Part shown: positions 55,490 through 64,000 of the stretch, piece by piece
Layout: every line of letters begins with the position of its first letter
Position numbering within the stretch: position 1 is the stretch's first letter
Assembly (NCBI GenBank): GCA_937951895.1
Contig: CALFER010000091.1
Span: 1-64,000, forward strand
Direction: 5' to 3'
Length of the DNA stretch: 64,000 bases
Source of the DNA: an uncultured bacterium
GTDB taxonomy: Bacteria; CSSED10-310; CALFER01
The notes under the pieces: model-generated
What the model was told of the DNA's origin: nothing
The model's database searches: none
Seen by the model: only the letters and a program-made list of their open reading frames with translations
Program-made: the position numbers and the translations under genes

Positions 55490-56268
55490 GCGGAAGACCG
55501 ACTCTTGGAGATCTGATCCGAGCGCCGTGGCACCATTTCGACACGATCGACTCGACGAACGATTTTCTGATGGGATTGGAGACTCCTGAGAGAATTCCGG
55601 GCACATCATGTTCAGCTGATGTTCAGACACGTGGAAAAGGTCGCAACGACCGGATCTGGTTTTCCCCTCCCGGAGGACTCTACCTGAGCGTGCTTTTTAC
55701 ACCCGCTCGTCCAATGGAAGACTGGGGCTCAATGTCCTTCGCGGCTGGCCTCGCGTGTAAAAGGGCAATCGAACGAGTCGACACGAGTATGGCCATCACG
55801 TTCAAATGGCCAAATGACCTCATCATCCACGGAAAAAAAGTTGCAGGAATTCTGATCCAATCCAGACATGGAGAATCCCCTTTCGCCGTCGTCGGAATCG
55901 GGATCAATGTTCAAACGCCGATCGATGACCTTCCACACCGCCTCCTCTTCCCCGCAACATCACTCAGGAATGAACACGATGTGGATTGGTCGATCCGCGA
56001 TCTGATGGAGATGGTGAGATGCGAGTTGATCAGGACGGTACTGGAATGGGAAGAGTCTCCGAAATCAATTCTGGATTTGTGGAAAACGAGTTCTGCGACG
56101 ATGGGGCGAACGATCCGTGTCCGCTTTATGGGTCAGACTATCGAAGGAATCGATCGCGGCATCGATGCGCTTGGCAATCTGATCCTGGAAACCGGGTCGG
56201 GAACGCGAACCATTTTCGCCGGTGATCTCACGGGGATTCAATCACATGAACCCGAAGCTTCTTGTTGA
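55486..56268 (+). CDS. birA: biotin--[acetyl-CoA-carboxylase] ligase
   Basis: A 260-residue biotin protein ligase without the N-terminal DNA-binding domain (monofunctional class). Motifs: TIDSTNDF, RGKGRNDRIWFSPPGGLYLSVLF (the biotinyl-AMP loop), KWPNDLII and GKKVAGILIQ; a C-terminal SH3-like domain ends with the GTRTIFAGDL. ATGA overlap with nadC. It overlaps coaX by 23 nt. Confidence 0.94.
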   Translation: MSGRPTLGDLIRAPWHHFDTIDSTNDFLMGLETPERIPGTSCSADVQTRGKGRNDRIWFSPPGGLYLSVLFTPARPMEDWGSMSFAAGLACKRAIERVDTSMAITFKWPNDLIIHGKKVAGILIQSRHGESPFAVVGIGINVQTPIDDLPHRLLFPATSLRNEHDVDWSIRDLMEMVRCELIRTVLEWEESPKSILDLWKTSSATMGRTIRVRFMGQTIEGIDRGIDALGNLILETGSGTRTIFAGDLTGIQSHEPEASC

Positions 56269-57034
56269 TCTCGGCAACTCGACGATTGTGATGGCGATGT
56301 CGATGCCATCCGAGACTTTTATCCGGCGAACAGTGCAGCACAATCGCGACATTGACAGAAAAACACTCGATCGAACCGTTACCGAGTTGATATCGGAAGC
56401 ATCGATCTCTCCTTCAGCATGTGCTCTTTGCAGCGTCGTGCCTCAGATGACCGATCGTTTGATCGACTGGGTGAGTGCGCGGTTCGGTTTGAGCGTGTTC
56501 CTTCTGGCTCCGGGGACACGGATCGGAATGCCGATTTTATACCGGAACCCCGCCGAGATCGGCCCCGATCGAGTGGCCAATGCGATTGCGGCATGGGACC
56601 GGTTCCATCGGGATTCCATCATCATCGATTTTGGAACGGCAACAACGATGACAGTCGTCGATGGTCACGGAGCGCTTCTCGGAGGAATCATCCTGCCAGG
56701 GGTGTTTACCTTCTCGTCGTCACTCCATCGAGCGACCGCTCTGCTGCCCGAAGTTTCGATCGCTTCCCCAGAATCCGCCATCGGACGCTCGACGATCGAC
56801 TGTATCCGATCCGGATTTCATTTCGGTTATTCGGGAATGGTTCGCCAATGTATGGCCGCCTTAACCAGTGAGTTGGAGGTGAAGCCTGCCGTGATTGCGA
56901 CGGGTGGAGCGGCAACTCGGATGCATACCATTCTCGATATCGCTTCCCTGTGGGATCCGGATCTCACTTTGAAGGGACTGCTGCTCGCCCATCAGATGAA
57001 CACGGAGCAACGCGAAGAGATTCGAATCTGGTGA
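56246..57034 (+). CDS. coaX: type III pantothenate kinase
   Basis: A 262-residue ASKHA-fold kinase for the first step of CoA synthesis. Motifs are LLVDLGNS (near 5-12), GPDRVANAIAAWD, IIIDFGTATTMTVVD and GGIILPGVFTFSSSLHRATALLP. ATG 56246 gives the normal start; GTG 56222 would add 8 residues. It overlaps birA, a common pairing with birA in bacteria with CoaX. Confidence 0.95.
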   Translation: MNPKLLVDLGNSTIVMAMSMPSETFIRRTVQHNRDIDRKTLDRTVTELISEASISPSACALCSVVPQMTDRLIDWVSARFGLSVFLLAPGTRIGMPILYRNPAEIGPDRVANAIAAWDRFHRDSIIIDFGTATTMTVVDGHGALLGGIILPGVFTFSSSLHRATALLPEVSIASPESAIGRSTIDCIRSGFHFGYSGMVRQCMAALTSELEVKPAVIATGGAATRMHTILDIASLWDPDLTLKGLLLAHQMNTEQREEIRIW

Positions 57035-57102
57035 GCGATGCCGGTTTGACAGAGCGGAACGGTGATTGCTAACATCCGGGATATCCGTTGCGGAGGATTG
57101 TA

Positions 57103-57873
57103 ATGAAGGAAGTTTGTCCACAGTGCCGCGGAACAACATGGGTCACGACGGTCGTTGAAGGCCGGAAAAAATGTGTCCGTTGCAGTTGCCATGTTCTCAA
57201 CAGAAAAGACGTGCTGATTCAGAACGCCCGCATCCCGCAGCGGTATCAACTGTGCTCGATCGCCAACTTCAACACACGCGGGAATAAAGACTTTATTCAG
57301 ATCAAAGACCAGGTATTGAAGTTTGTCGAGTATTTTCCGGGCGATCGTAAGGGGTTGCTGTTTCAAGGGCCTCCGGGGGTCGGCAAAACCCATCTGGCAG
57401 TCAGCATCCTGCATTATCTGATCGATGATAAGTACATTTCCTGTATTTTTTATGATTTTCGCGAGTTGCTCAATGATATTCGCTCAACATACGATCGCTC
57501 ATCACAGCTGACCGAACGGGCAGTCATTCAACCGCTTCTCGATTCTGAACTGCTCGTCCTGGACGAACTTGGAGCCGAGAAAACGACGGATTGGGTGCTC
57601 GACACACTGATGTATATTTTGAATTATCGATACAACCGTCTGTTACCGACCATCATCACGACCAATTATCTGGATGACGCTCCATCCTTTTCGACGGGAC
57701 GGGATGAATCCCTTGAAGACCGGATCGGAGCCCGGTTGCGATCACGTCTGTATGAGATGTGCCACACGATTCGGATCATCGGTGAAGATTATCGGAAAAA
57801 TGCCGATGCAACTGCTTTTCACAAAGGTATTCGGCCACAACTGAAACGACGCAGGCAGGAGGTGGATGGATGA
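57103..57873 (+). CDS. DnaC/IstB-like AAA+ ATP-binding protein with zinc-finger-like N-terminus
   Basis: A 256-residue ATPase. The N-terminus has CPQC and CVRCSC motifs that could bind zinc; Walker A GPPGVGKT is at 89-96, Walker B LLVLDELG near 147-154, sensor TTNY near 185-188, with a late Arg finger region RSRLYEMCHTIRI. The plan is that of DnaC/DnaI helicase loaders and IstB. GGAGG is 6 nt before the ATG. It is not in a transposon context, so a helicase-loader role is more likely than IstB. ATGA overlap with lapA. Confidence 0.85.
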   Translation: MKEVCPQCRGTTWVTTVVEGRKKCVRCSCHVLNRKDVLIQNARIPQRYQLCSIANFNTRGNKDFIQIKDQVLKFVEYFPGDRKGLLFQGPPGVGKTHLAVSILHYLIDDKYISCIFYDFRELLNDIRSTYDRSSQLTERAVIQPLLDSELLVLDELGAEKTTDWVLDTLMYILNYRYNRLLPTIITTNYLDDAPSFSTGRDESLEDRIGARLRSRLYEMCHTIRIIGEDYRKNADATAFHKGIRPQLKRRRQEVDG

Positions 57874-58277
57874 GGATAATCAAGGTTTTGCTCGGATTGG
57901 TGATACTCGGCCTTTTCACCATGTTTGCAACGGCCAACACTCACACCATCCCATTGAATTTTCTGTTTGAGAATCAATCGTTGATCGGCTATACGGCGAT
58001 TCAATCCGGCCCATCCTCCGAAACGCAGGTAACACCTGTCACGACACCGCGAAAAATTCCTGTATTCCTTCTCGTCTACTCGACATTTCTGATCGGATTC
58101 CTGTCCTCCTCGATCCTGACTCTCGGTATCCATCGATCGATTCGCCGGAAACTCAAGATAACACAAAAGCAATTGGCTGAACGCGACATGGAACTGATGA
58201 ACTTTAAACAGATCGATCACCCCCTGGATTCCTCGATAGATCCAGCGAATGGTATTCTGCCGATCCAACCGTCCTGA
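57870..58277 (+). CDS. LapA-like (DUF1049) membrane protein
   Basis: A 135-residue protein with two membrane spans (about 4-20 and 66-86) and a C-terminal cytoplasmic coiled coil (RRKLKITQKQLAERDMELM). NTHTIPLNFLF near the first span is the family signature. In E. coli LapA works with LapB in controlling LpxC. Between the spans is a longer Thr/Pro-rich loop than usual. It lies 30 nt before lptFG, which fits an envelope role. Confidence 0.82.
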   Translation: MRIIKVLLGLVILGLFTMFATANTHTIPLNFLFENQSLIGYTAIQSGPSSETQVTPVTTPRKIPVFLLVYSTFLIGFLSSSILTLGIHRSIRRKLKITQKQLAERDMELMNFKQIDHPLDSSIDPANGILPIQPS

Positions 58278-58307
58278 TTCCGGATTCGAAAACACTGAGC
58301 GGCATCT

Positions 58308-60620
58308 GTGAAGTTAATCGATCGATACATCCTCCGTGAATTGATGGGGCCATTTTTTCTGGGTCTGTTTGTATTCACTTTCGTCATGCTGGCGAATGTA
58401 CTCGTCAAGCTGCTCGAACTGTTCATTTCCAAAGGAGTCGCCCTTGGCACGACCGTTTCACTCCTGGTGATGAGCCTCCCGTTTCTTTTGGTGATGACCA
58501 TCCCGATGAGTGTATTACTCGCGGTACTCGTAGCCTTCAGTCGTCTGTCAACGGACAGCGAGATCACGGCGCTGCGGGCCAGTGGAATCAGCTACAACCG
58601 GATGCTCCCGCCGGTCATCGGTTTCGCGTTGTTTGCTTATATCCTGACTTCCTACATCTACATCGGATTACTGCCGAGATCCAACTTGGCGGTGAAGCAG
58701 CTGCGGTATGATATTCTGAGAACGCAGGCCAATGTGGGGATCAAACCACATGTATTCAACACCGATTTCATTCACTTCGTGATCTATGTAAACAACATCA
58801 TCAATCCTTCCGGCGATCTGGAAGGTGTTTTTATCGCGGATAACCGGAATCCGGAAAATCCCTCGGTGATTGTCGCGGAGAGCGGGCATGAGATTACCGA
58901 CTCGGAGCATCAGACCGTTATTCTTCGACTTCAAAACGGGTGTACACACGAAGTATTCAGGAATGATGAAAAGCTGTACTCCGTGACCCCGTATCAGACC
59001 ATGGATCTGATTCTGGATATGAATTTGTTCAAACCTGAAACGGTCACGAAATCCGATCGCGAGATGACGATCGGGGAGCTTCTGAGAAAAGCACGCGACC
59101 GCGAAACAGCCGGTAAATCCTCTAACAGACAATGGGTTGAGATTTACAAGAAAGCAGCCTTGCCCTCCGCGTGTCTCATCTTCGCATTCCTGGGAGTTCC
59201 TCTTGGTATTGTTAGCCGTCGGGGAGGCAAGTCAGCAGCATTCGCCAGCTCTATCGGTTTGATTCTTGTCTATTACATATTTCTCACGGGCGGCACCGGC
59301 ATTGCCGAAGAAGATAAAGCTCCTCCGTTCATTGCGACCTGGCTTCCCAATTTTGTCCTGTCTGCTCTTGCCGTTTTTCTGTATCTTCGAATGATCCAGG
59401 AATCACCCTCGAAGATCTGGTCTCGGATATCCGATAGTATTGTCATCTCGTTCAATCGATTCATGGAGTACTTTACACGCCGAAAAACCAACTTGCATGC
59501 TGCTCCCCGTGATCATTCTACACAGAAATTTGTGTTCAGTCGCATCTTGGATCGATACATCCTAAGGGTATTCGTACGAACATTTACGTACGTTCTTTCC
59601 TCTTTGCTGGCGATCAGTCTGATTGTGCATGCTTTTGAAAAAGTGGATGTATTGATCGAAAATCAGGCGGGTTTTCTGGATTCTTTGATTGCTCTCGTTC
59701 TCAAGGTCCCATTTTTCGGATACATCGCGATCCCATTCGCCACTCTCGTCGCAACAATCCTCACGATTGGAATTCTGTCACGGCACAGCGAAATCACCGC
59801 CATGCGCGCTTCCGGCATCAGTTACTCCCGGATTGTTCTACCGATGATGGTGATGGGGCTTTTCATCACGATCCTCACCTTTTTCCTGAATGAATCCATC
59901 ATCCCCTTGTGCAACCGCAAGGTGGAATCCGCTTGGGACCGTATCAAACAACGCCAGAGAACTCAGTTTGTCCGGTATCAGAGATGGTATCGAGGAGAGA
60001 ACGGAGACATCTACTACTTCAAGCATTTTGATTCAGAAAAAAAGGAAATTTCAGGATTTTCACAATTCACACTGGATGATGACATGAAGATCCGGAACAG
60101 GATCGAAACAAATCGTCTGTTCTGGGATGGACATCAGTGGATTGCCGATTCCGGACGGACGCTGAGTATCAGCGAGGAGTGTCGACTTGACGGCTTTGAA
60201 CCGTTTACGAATACGAACGTTCCCATTCCTGAGCGCCCTGAGGATTTCTCAAAGGAATACAAAGACTCCGATGAAATGAACATTATTGAACTCCGTGAGT
60301 ACATTGATGTTCTCAAACGGGTCGGTTTTGAAACGCTTGAGTATGAAGTGGATTGGCATGCGAAGCTTTCCATCCCGTTTCTGTCCTCCATCATGGTCTT
60401 GATCGGAATTGCGTTTTCATCGATAAAACCTCGAGCAACCGGCGGTCTGGTCGGAATCGGAACGTCGATATTCTTGGGAGCCGGCTATTTTATTGTTTTC
60501 CGAATCAGTCTGGAATTGGGCCAGGCAGATCGATTGCCGCCGCTCATGGCCGCTTGGCTTGCGAATATCCTCTTTCTATCGGCCAGTATCTATTTCGCTT
60601 CGAAAATCGATCGTGAATAG
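58308..60620 (+). CDS. fused LptF-LptG lipopolysaccharide export permease
   Basis: A 770-residue protein containing two complete YjgP/YjgQ permease units: unit 1 about 1-370 (IDRYILRELMGPFFLG, ITALRASGISYNRM, periplasmic domain, C-terminal spans) and unit 2 about 405-770 (LDRYILRVFVRTF, ITAMRASGISYSRI, VDWHAKLSIPFLSS, C-terminal spans). A charged linker with TRRKTNLHAAPRDHSTQ joins them; both ends then lie in the cytoplasm. Separate LptF and LptG normally form a heterodimer with LptB2. The start is GTG 58308, with a weak Shine-Dalgarno. LptB and LptC are not in the window. Confidence 0.92.
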   Translation: MKLIDRYILRELMGPFFLGLFVFTFVMLANVLVKLLELFISKGVALGTTVSLLVMSLPFLLVMTIPMSVLLAVLVAFSRLSTDSEITALRASGISYNRMLPPVIGFALFAYILTSYIYIGLLPRSNLAVKQLRYDILRTQANVGIKPHVFNTDFIHFVIYVNNIINPSGDLEGVFIADNRNPENPSVIVAESGHEITDSEHQTVILRLQNGCTHEVFRNDEKLYSVTPYQTMDLILDMNLFKPETVTKSDREMTIGELLRKARDRETAGKSSNRQWVEIYKKAALPSACLIFAFLGVPLGIVSRRGGKSAAFASSIGLILVYYIFLTGGTGIAEEDKAPPFIATWLPNFVLSALAVFLYLRMIQESPSKIWSRISDSIVISFNRFMEYFTRRKTNLHAAPRDHSTQKFVFSRILDRYILRVFVRTFTYVLSSLLAISLIVHAFEKVDVLIENQAGFLDSLIALVLKVPFFGYIAIPFATLVATILTIGILSRHSEITAMRASGISYSRIVLPMMVMGLFITILTFFLNESIIPLCNRKVESAWDRIKQRQRTQFVRYQRWYRGENGDIYYFKHFDSEKKEISGFSQFTLDDDMKIRNRIETNRLFWDGHQWIADSGRTLSISEECRLDGFEPFTNTNVPIPERPEDFSKEYKDSDEMNIIELREYIDVLKRVGFETLEYEVDWHAKLSIPFLSSIMVLIGIAFSSIKPRATGGLVGIGTSIFLGAGYFIVFRISLELGQADRLPPLMAAWLANILFLSASIYFASKIDRE

Positions 60621-60653
60621 TTGATCGGGATCTCTGGAAGAGTCAAATCCGGA

Positions 60654-62612
60654 TCATGGATGCAATCGACAGCGCTCCTTTGGCAGATACGGTTCAGCGA
60701 ACAACTCTGAATATACATTGGGACATCCCGCTGCAGCCATCTGCCCGGAATCCTTACAGATCTTGATTTCAACTGCGTCCTCCGGAATCGCGAATCCTTC
60801 GGATTCTGTCCCGGCATAAATCTGGTCCAGAAACTCATATAGAATCGGCCCGGCAAGCGCAGATCCGGTTTCGCCGCTCCCCAGGCTTTTTTTCAGATCA
60901 TAGCCGACCCATACACCCGCGGCGAGTGACGGTGTGTAGGCAATCAGCCACGCATCCGTATAATCACTTGTTGTTCCCGTCTTTGCAGCGATCGGCCTGT
61001 GGAGTTGCTTCAGGCGCCAGGCCGTTCCGTTCTGCACAACTCCCATCAGTAATCGCGTCATGACGGCGCAATACTTCGCAGAGAATCGTTCCTCGATATG
61101 GGGAAGGTTTTTATCAAGGATAGTCTTCTTATGATCGCGAATCTCCTCAATCAATCTCGGTTCAGCAAACATCCCGTTTGCCGCTATCGTTGCATACGCG
61201 TTCACCAACTCGAGAAGCGTCACCTCCCCTGAACCCAACCCAACCGACAGGAATCGGGGCAGTTGCGACTGGATACCGGCCCGATCAACCACTTGAAGAA
61301 ACGCATCGAGACCGACTTCCTGAAGCAATTTGACCGCCACGATGTTATTGGATGTTTCAAGAGCTTTCCGAAGCGTCATGGGACCATGAAACGATCGATC
61401 ATAATTCTGTGGTTTCCAGATCTGACCGGATTGAGGATCGATGTATTCGAAGGGACTATCGTCAATCATCCGATTCGGAACAATGCCCTGAAGCAAGCCG
61501 GTCAGATAGATAAAAGGTTTGATCGCAGATCCGGGTTGCCTGCGAGCCTGCATGGATCGGTTGAACTTACTGGCATCGAAATCGACCCCTCCGACCATGC
61601 AGGTGACGGCGCCCGACCCCGGTCGAACAGCGATCAGAGCAATCTGGATCTCCGTTCCCTCCGGATGCCCCGCGGTAAATCGCCTGTAACCGGCTTCGAC
61701 CGCTGATTCTGCGGCGATCTGTTGCTTCATGTCCATACAGGATTTTATCGTTAAGCCTCCGGTGAGGACCAGATCGTTGCCTTGCGCATCGACTGCATAC
61801 TGACGGACTTCTTCGACATAGAACGGGCCGATACGGCTTCGATCACGAGTCGTCACAACCCCAAGCGGGGTGACAGACAACTCCTCCAACTCGGCATCAG
61901 ACAGGAAACCGACTTCCTGCATGCGTCGCATCACATTGTTCCTGCTCTGGAGTGTCCTCTCGGGATGATTGAACGGACTGAAGCTCGCAGGATTTTTCAG
62001 CAGACAAACCAATGTCGCCGCTTCGGCAGTATTGATCTGCGCGACGGATTTATTGAAGAATGTACGCGCAGCTGATTCGATGCCATACGCGCCGTGCCCG
62101 AAATAGCTTTGATTCAGATAAAGCGTCAGAATTTCGTCCTTCGAATAACGACGTTCGATCTGAATGGTCAGCAGGGCTTCCTTGATCTTGCGGGTGTAAG
62201 TCTTCTCATTGGACAGAAACAGCATGCGGGCGAGTTGCTGTGTCAGGGTGCTTGCTCCTTGTCCCTTTCTGAACTGCAGCACATTTTTTATGCCGGCTCG
62301 GATGATGCCCGGGAAATCAAATCCGGTATGGGTGTAGAAATCAGCGTCCTCAGCGGCGAGAATGGCATGAATGACTGCAGCAGGAATTTCATTCCGGCTC
62401 AAGGCGATACGGCGCTCGGTGTAAAACTCACCAACCGTCTGTCCGCTGCAATCCAGAATCTGTGTGACGACATCAGGGCGATAATACTCAAGTGCTTCAA
62501 CCCGTGGCAGCGTGCGCATGAGGAGTCCGAGAGTGACTCCGAACAGGATTCCCGACAGAAGAGCTCCTGATGAGATCCAGATCAAGGTGTGTTTCCAATT
62601 GGCATCCGTCAT
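60654..62612 (-). CDS. penicillin-binding protein 1A (bifunctional class A PBP)
   Basis: A 652-residue murein synthase with one N-terminal span (about 8-32). Transglycosylase: Glu88 in ILAAEDADFYTHTGFD, GQGASTLTQQLARM, and RKIKEALLTIQIER. Transpeptidase: S362AIK, S421NN and K544TGTT. A C-terminal cysteine-rich tail (ICKDSGQMAAAGCPN) is typical of PBP1A. ATG 62612 gives a standard N-terminus; a frame to 62717 would overlap uvrB. There is no Shine-Dalgarno, but TATCTT is 6 nt upstream. Convergent with lptFG. Confidence 0.94.
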   Translation of the reverse strand: MTDANWKHTLIWISSGALLSGILFGVTLGLLMRTLPRVEALEYYRPDVVTQILDCSGQTVGEFYTERRIALSRNEIPAAVIHAILAAEDADFYTHTGFDFPGIIRAGIKNVLQFRKGQGASTLTQQLARMLFLSNEKTYTRKIKEALLTIQIERRYSKDEILTLYLNQSYFGHGAYGIESAARTFFNKSVAQINTAEAATLVCLLKNPASFSPFNHPERTLQSRNNVMRRMQEVGFLSDAELEELSVTPLGVVTTRDRSRIGPFYVEEVRQYAVDAQGNDLVLTGGLTIKSCMDMKQQIAAESAVEAGYRRFTAGHPEGTEIQIALIAVRPGSGAVTCMVGGVDFDASKFNRSMQARRQPGSAIKPFIYLTGLLQGIVPNRMIDDSPFEYIDPQSGQIWKPQNYDRSFHGPMTLRKALETSNNIVAVKLLQEVGLDAFLQVVDRAGIQSQLPRFLSVGLGSGEVTLLELVNAYATIAANGMFAEPRLIEEIRDHKKTILDKNLPHIEERFSAKYCAVMTRLLMGVVQNGTAWRLKQLHRPIAAKTGTTSDYTDAWLIAYTPSLAAGVWVGYDLKKSLGSGETGSALAGPILYEFLDQIYAGTESEGFAIPEDAVEIKICKDSGQMAAAGCPNVYSELFAEPYLPKERCRLHP

Positions 62613-62618
62613 GGGTAT

Positions 62619-62648
62619 AAGATACGATATTTCGTTGGAGTTTGTCAG
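62619..62648 (-). promoter_or_regulatory. candidate leaderless promoter of the PBP1A gene
   Basis: On the minus strand CTGACA (62648-62643), 18-nt spacer, TATCTT (62624-62619), then 6 nt and ATG 62612. The palindrome CCGATCAATCGG (62649-62660) abuts the -35. Confidence 0.45.
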
Positions 62649-62698
62649 CCGATCAATCGGTGTCACAAAAGACAGGGACACGATCCGGGGAGAACCAG

Positions 62699-64000
62699 AT
62701 GCCACCTGAATTTTCAATGCGAACAGCGTTCGAAGCCCGAGGTGATCAGGCCAAGGCCATCCGATATCTGTCAGAAGGCGTGATTGGCGGACAGAAGCAT
62801 CAGGTTTTAGTCGGCGTCACCGGATCCGGCAAAACATTCACAATGGCAAAAGTGATTGAAACCTGCAACCGTCCCGCCCTGGTGATTGCACATAATAAAA
62901 CCCTGGCAGCCCAGTTGTTCCGCGAGTTCCGAGTTTTTTTTCCGGATAATCATGTGGAGTACTTCGTCAGTTATTACGATTACTATCAGCCGGAAGCCTA
63001 TATCCCTTCGTCTGACACTTACATTGAGAAAGACTCGTCGATCAATGAGGACCTGGATCGAATGCGGCATGCCGCAACTCAATCGCTGCTCGAACACCGC
63101 GATTCCATCATTGTAGCCTCGGTGTCCTGTATCTATGGACTCGGCTCTCCAGCAGATTATGCCGGTATGTTGATCAAACTTTCCATCGGCATGTCGATCA
63201 GCCGCAAACGCGTGGTTGAACGCCTGATCGAGCAGCAGTATTCGAGGAATGATATCTATCTGGCTCGAGGAAAGTTCAGGGTTCGCGGGGATACTCTCGA
63301 AGTGTATGGAGCGAGCGAACAGGATGCTTTTCGAATCGAGTTTTTTGGTGATGAGATCGATCGGATATGCAGAATCGATCCACTGCGAGGAACTGTTCTC
63401 AAAGAAATCCCGACTGTGACGATATTTCCTGCATCCCATTATGTAACTCCGCCGGGTCGAATGCCTGAGATAATCGATGGGATCCGACGGGAGTTGTCTG
63501 AACGTGTGCGTGAACTCGAAGCGAACGCCAAACTGCTTGAACGACAACGCTTGATCGAGAGGACAGAATACGATCTCGAGATGCTTGATTTGACGGGGTA
63601 CTGCAATGGGATTGAAAACTACTCCAGGCATCTTACCGGACGAGCACCCGGCGAAGCCCCTCCAACTCTACTGGATTATCTTCCGGACGATGCGATTGTC
63701 TTCATCGATGAGAGCCATGTGACGTTGCCGCAGTTGCAGGCGATGTACCGCGGTGATTATTCACGAAAACGGGTTCTTGTGGAGTTTGGATTCAGACTTC
63801 CGAGCGCTATCGACAATCGGCCCTTGAAGTTCGAGGAATTTCAGGAAGTGGTCCCGCGATTGATATATGTTTCTGCAACACCTTCGGAGTATGAGTATCG
63901 TGTTTCCGGCGAACGGATCATCGAACAGATTACCCGCCCCACCGGATTACTTGATCCGGTTGTCGAGATCAGGAGCGCACAGACGCAAGTTGATGATCTC
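62699..64000 (+). CDS. uvrB: excinuclease ABC subunit UvrB (3' end cut by window)
   Basis: The frame is open from ATG 62699 to the window end (434 codons). It shows Walker A GVTGSGKT (39-46), LVIAHNKTLAAQL, the beta-hairpin region YFVSYYDYYQPEAYIP, DSSINEDLDRMRHAAT, and later motif FIDESHV with RLIYVSATPSEYE. UvrB hands damaged DNA from UvrA to UvrC in nucleotide excision repair. The full protein is usually about 660-680 residues, so about a third is missing. GGGGAG lies 6 nt upstream. Divergent from PBP1A, with a palindrome 39 nt before the start. Confidence 0.97.
   Translation, partial: MPPEFSMRTAFEARGDQAKAIRYLSEGVIGGQKHQVLVGVTGSGKTFTMAKVIETCNRPALVIAHNKTLAAQLFREFRVFFPDNHVEYFVSYYDYYQPEAYIPSSDTYIEKDSSINEDLDRMRHAATQSLLEHRDSIIVASVSCIYGLGSPADYAGMLIKLSIGMSISRKRVVERLIEQQYSRNDIYLARGKFRVRGDTLEVYGASEQDAFRIEFFGDEIDRICRIDPLRGTVLKEIPTVTIFPASHYVTPPGRMPEIIDGIRRELSERVRELEANAKLLERQRLIERTEYDLEMLDLTGYCNGIENYSRHLTGRAPGEAPPTLLDYLPDDAIVFIDESHVTLPQLQAMYRGDYSRKRVLVEFGFRLPSAIDNRPLKFEEFQEVVPRLIYVSATPSEYEYRVSGERIIEQITRPTGLLDPVVEIRSAQTQVDDL

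Overview
The window looks like a piece of chromosome from an uncultured, Gram-negative, probably anaerobic or fermentative bacterium. A type II secretion system, a fused LptF/LptG lipopolysaccharide exporter, several lipoproteins and a class A penicillin-binding protein point to a two-membrane envelope. A ferredoxin-dependent 2-oxoacid oxidoreductase, a PduL-type phosphotransacylase and a small microcompartment locus point to fermentative carbon metabolism. Two of the three tRNA genes lack an encoded CCA, GC content looks moderate (low to mid 50s percent by eye), and genes are packed with many ATGA/TGATG overlaps. I cannot name the phylum from sequence alone; the 935-nt 5' part of the 16S gene at the left edge would settle it.

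Layout. 1-1380: 5' two thirds of a 16S rRNA gene (minus strand) with its leader and a strong promoter, head to head with 1384-5068, a VorD-like ferredoxin / VorB / fused beta-gamma 2-oxoacid oxidoreductase operon ending in an LD-carboxypeptidase. 5081-9423: ROK sugar kinase with a small membrane protein, then a secreted M6 metalloprotease closed by a clear terminator. 9567-21989 (minus): one tightly coupled type II secretion operon, gspE-F-G-H-I-J-K-L-M-D plus an invasin-like lipoprotein. 22112-31144: bifunctional nuclease, CPBP protease, HU, miaB, pduL, a CDP-paratose-2-epimerase-like SDR, rseP, tsaC, tsaB and a YihY/BrkB protein. 31357-34871: a compact microcompartment locus with a divergent class II aldolase, three tandem EutN/CcmL vertex proteins and a zinc alcohol dehydrogenase. 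35005-40529: a DUF4388/J-like/TPR protein, metallo-beta-lactamase-fold hydrolase, 8-oxoguanine deaminase-like amidohydrolase, DapL-like aminotransferase and TrmH-family methyltransferase. 40588-46042: rpsT, an unknown lipoprotein, xerD, site-2 protease, scpA, scpB, rluB-like and a MerR regulator. 46053-50295: three tRNAs with pcm, a second DUF4388/J/TPR protein, acylphosphatase and apt. 50351-60620: a TPR membrane protein, a receiver-like protein lacking the phosphoacceptor Asp, valS, nadC, birA, coaX, a DnaC-like ATPase, lapA and the fused lptFG. 60654-64000: PBP1A divergent from uvrB, which runs off the right edge.

How the parts fit. The secretion operon and the convergent signal-peptide-bearing M6 protease suggest a secreted-protein degrading lifestyle, with VOR oxidising branched-chain 2-oxoacids from amino-acid fermentation (inference). 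The microcompartment locus has only vertex (pentamer) shell genes, so its hexamer genes and perhaps the PduL encoded about 6 kb away complete it elsewhere. The most unusual items are this pentamer-only microcompartment locus with its aldolase, the LptF-LptG fusion, the Asp-less receiver, the paired DUF4388 proteins with degenerate J domains, and three starts where a -10-like hexamer lies exactly 6 nt before ATG with no Shine-Dalgarno, suggesting leaderless mRNAs.
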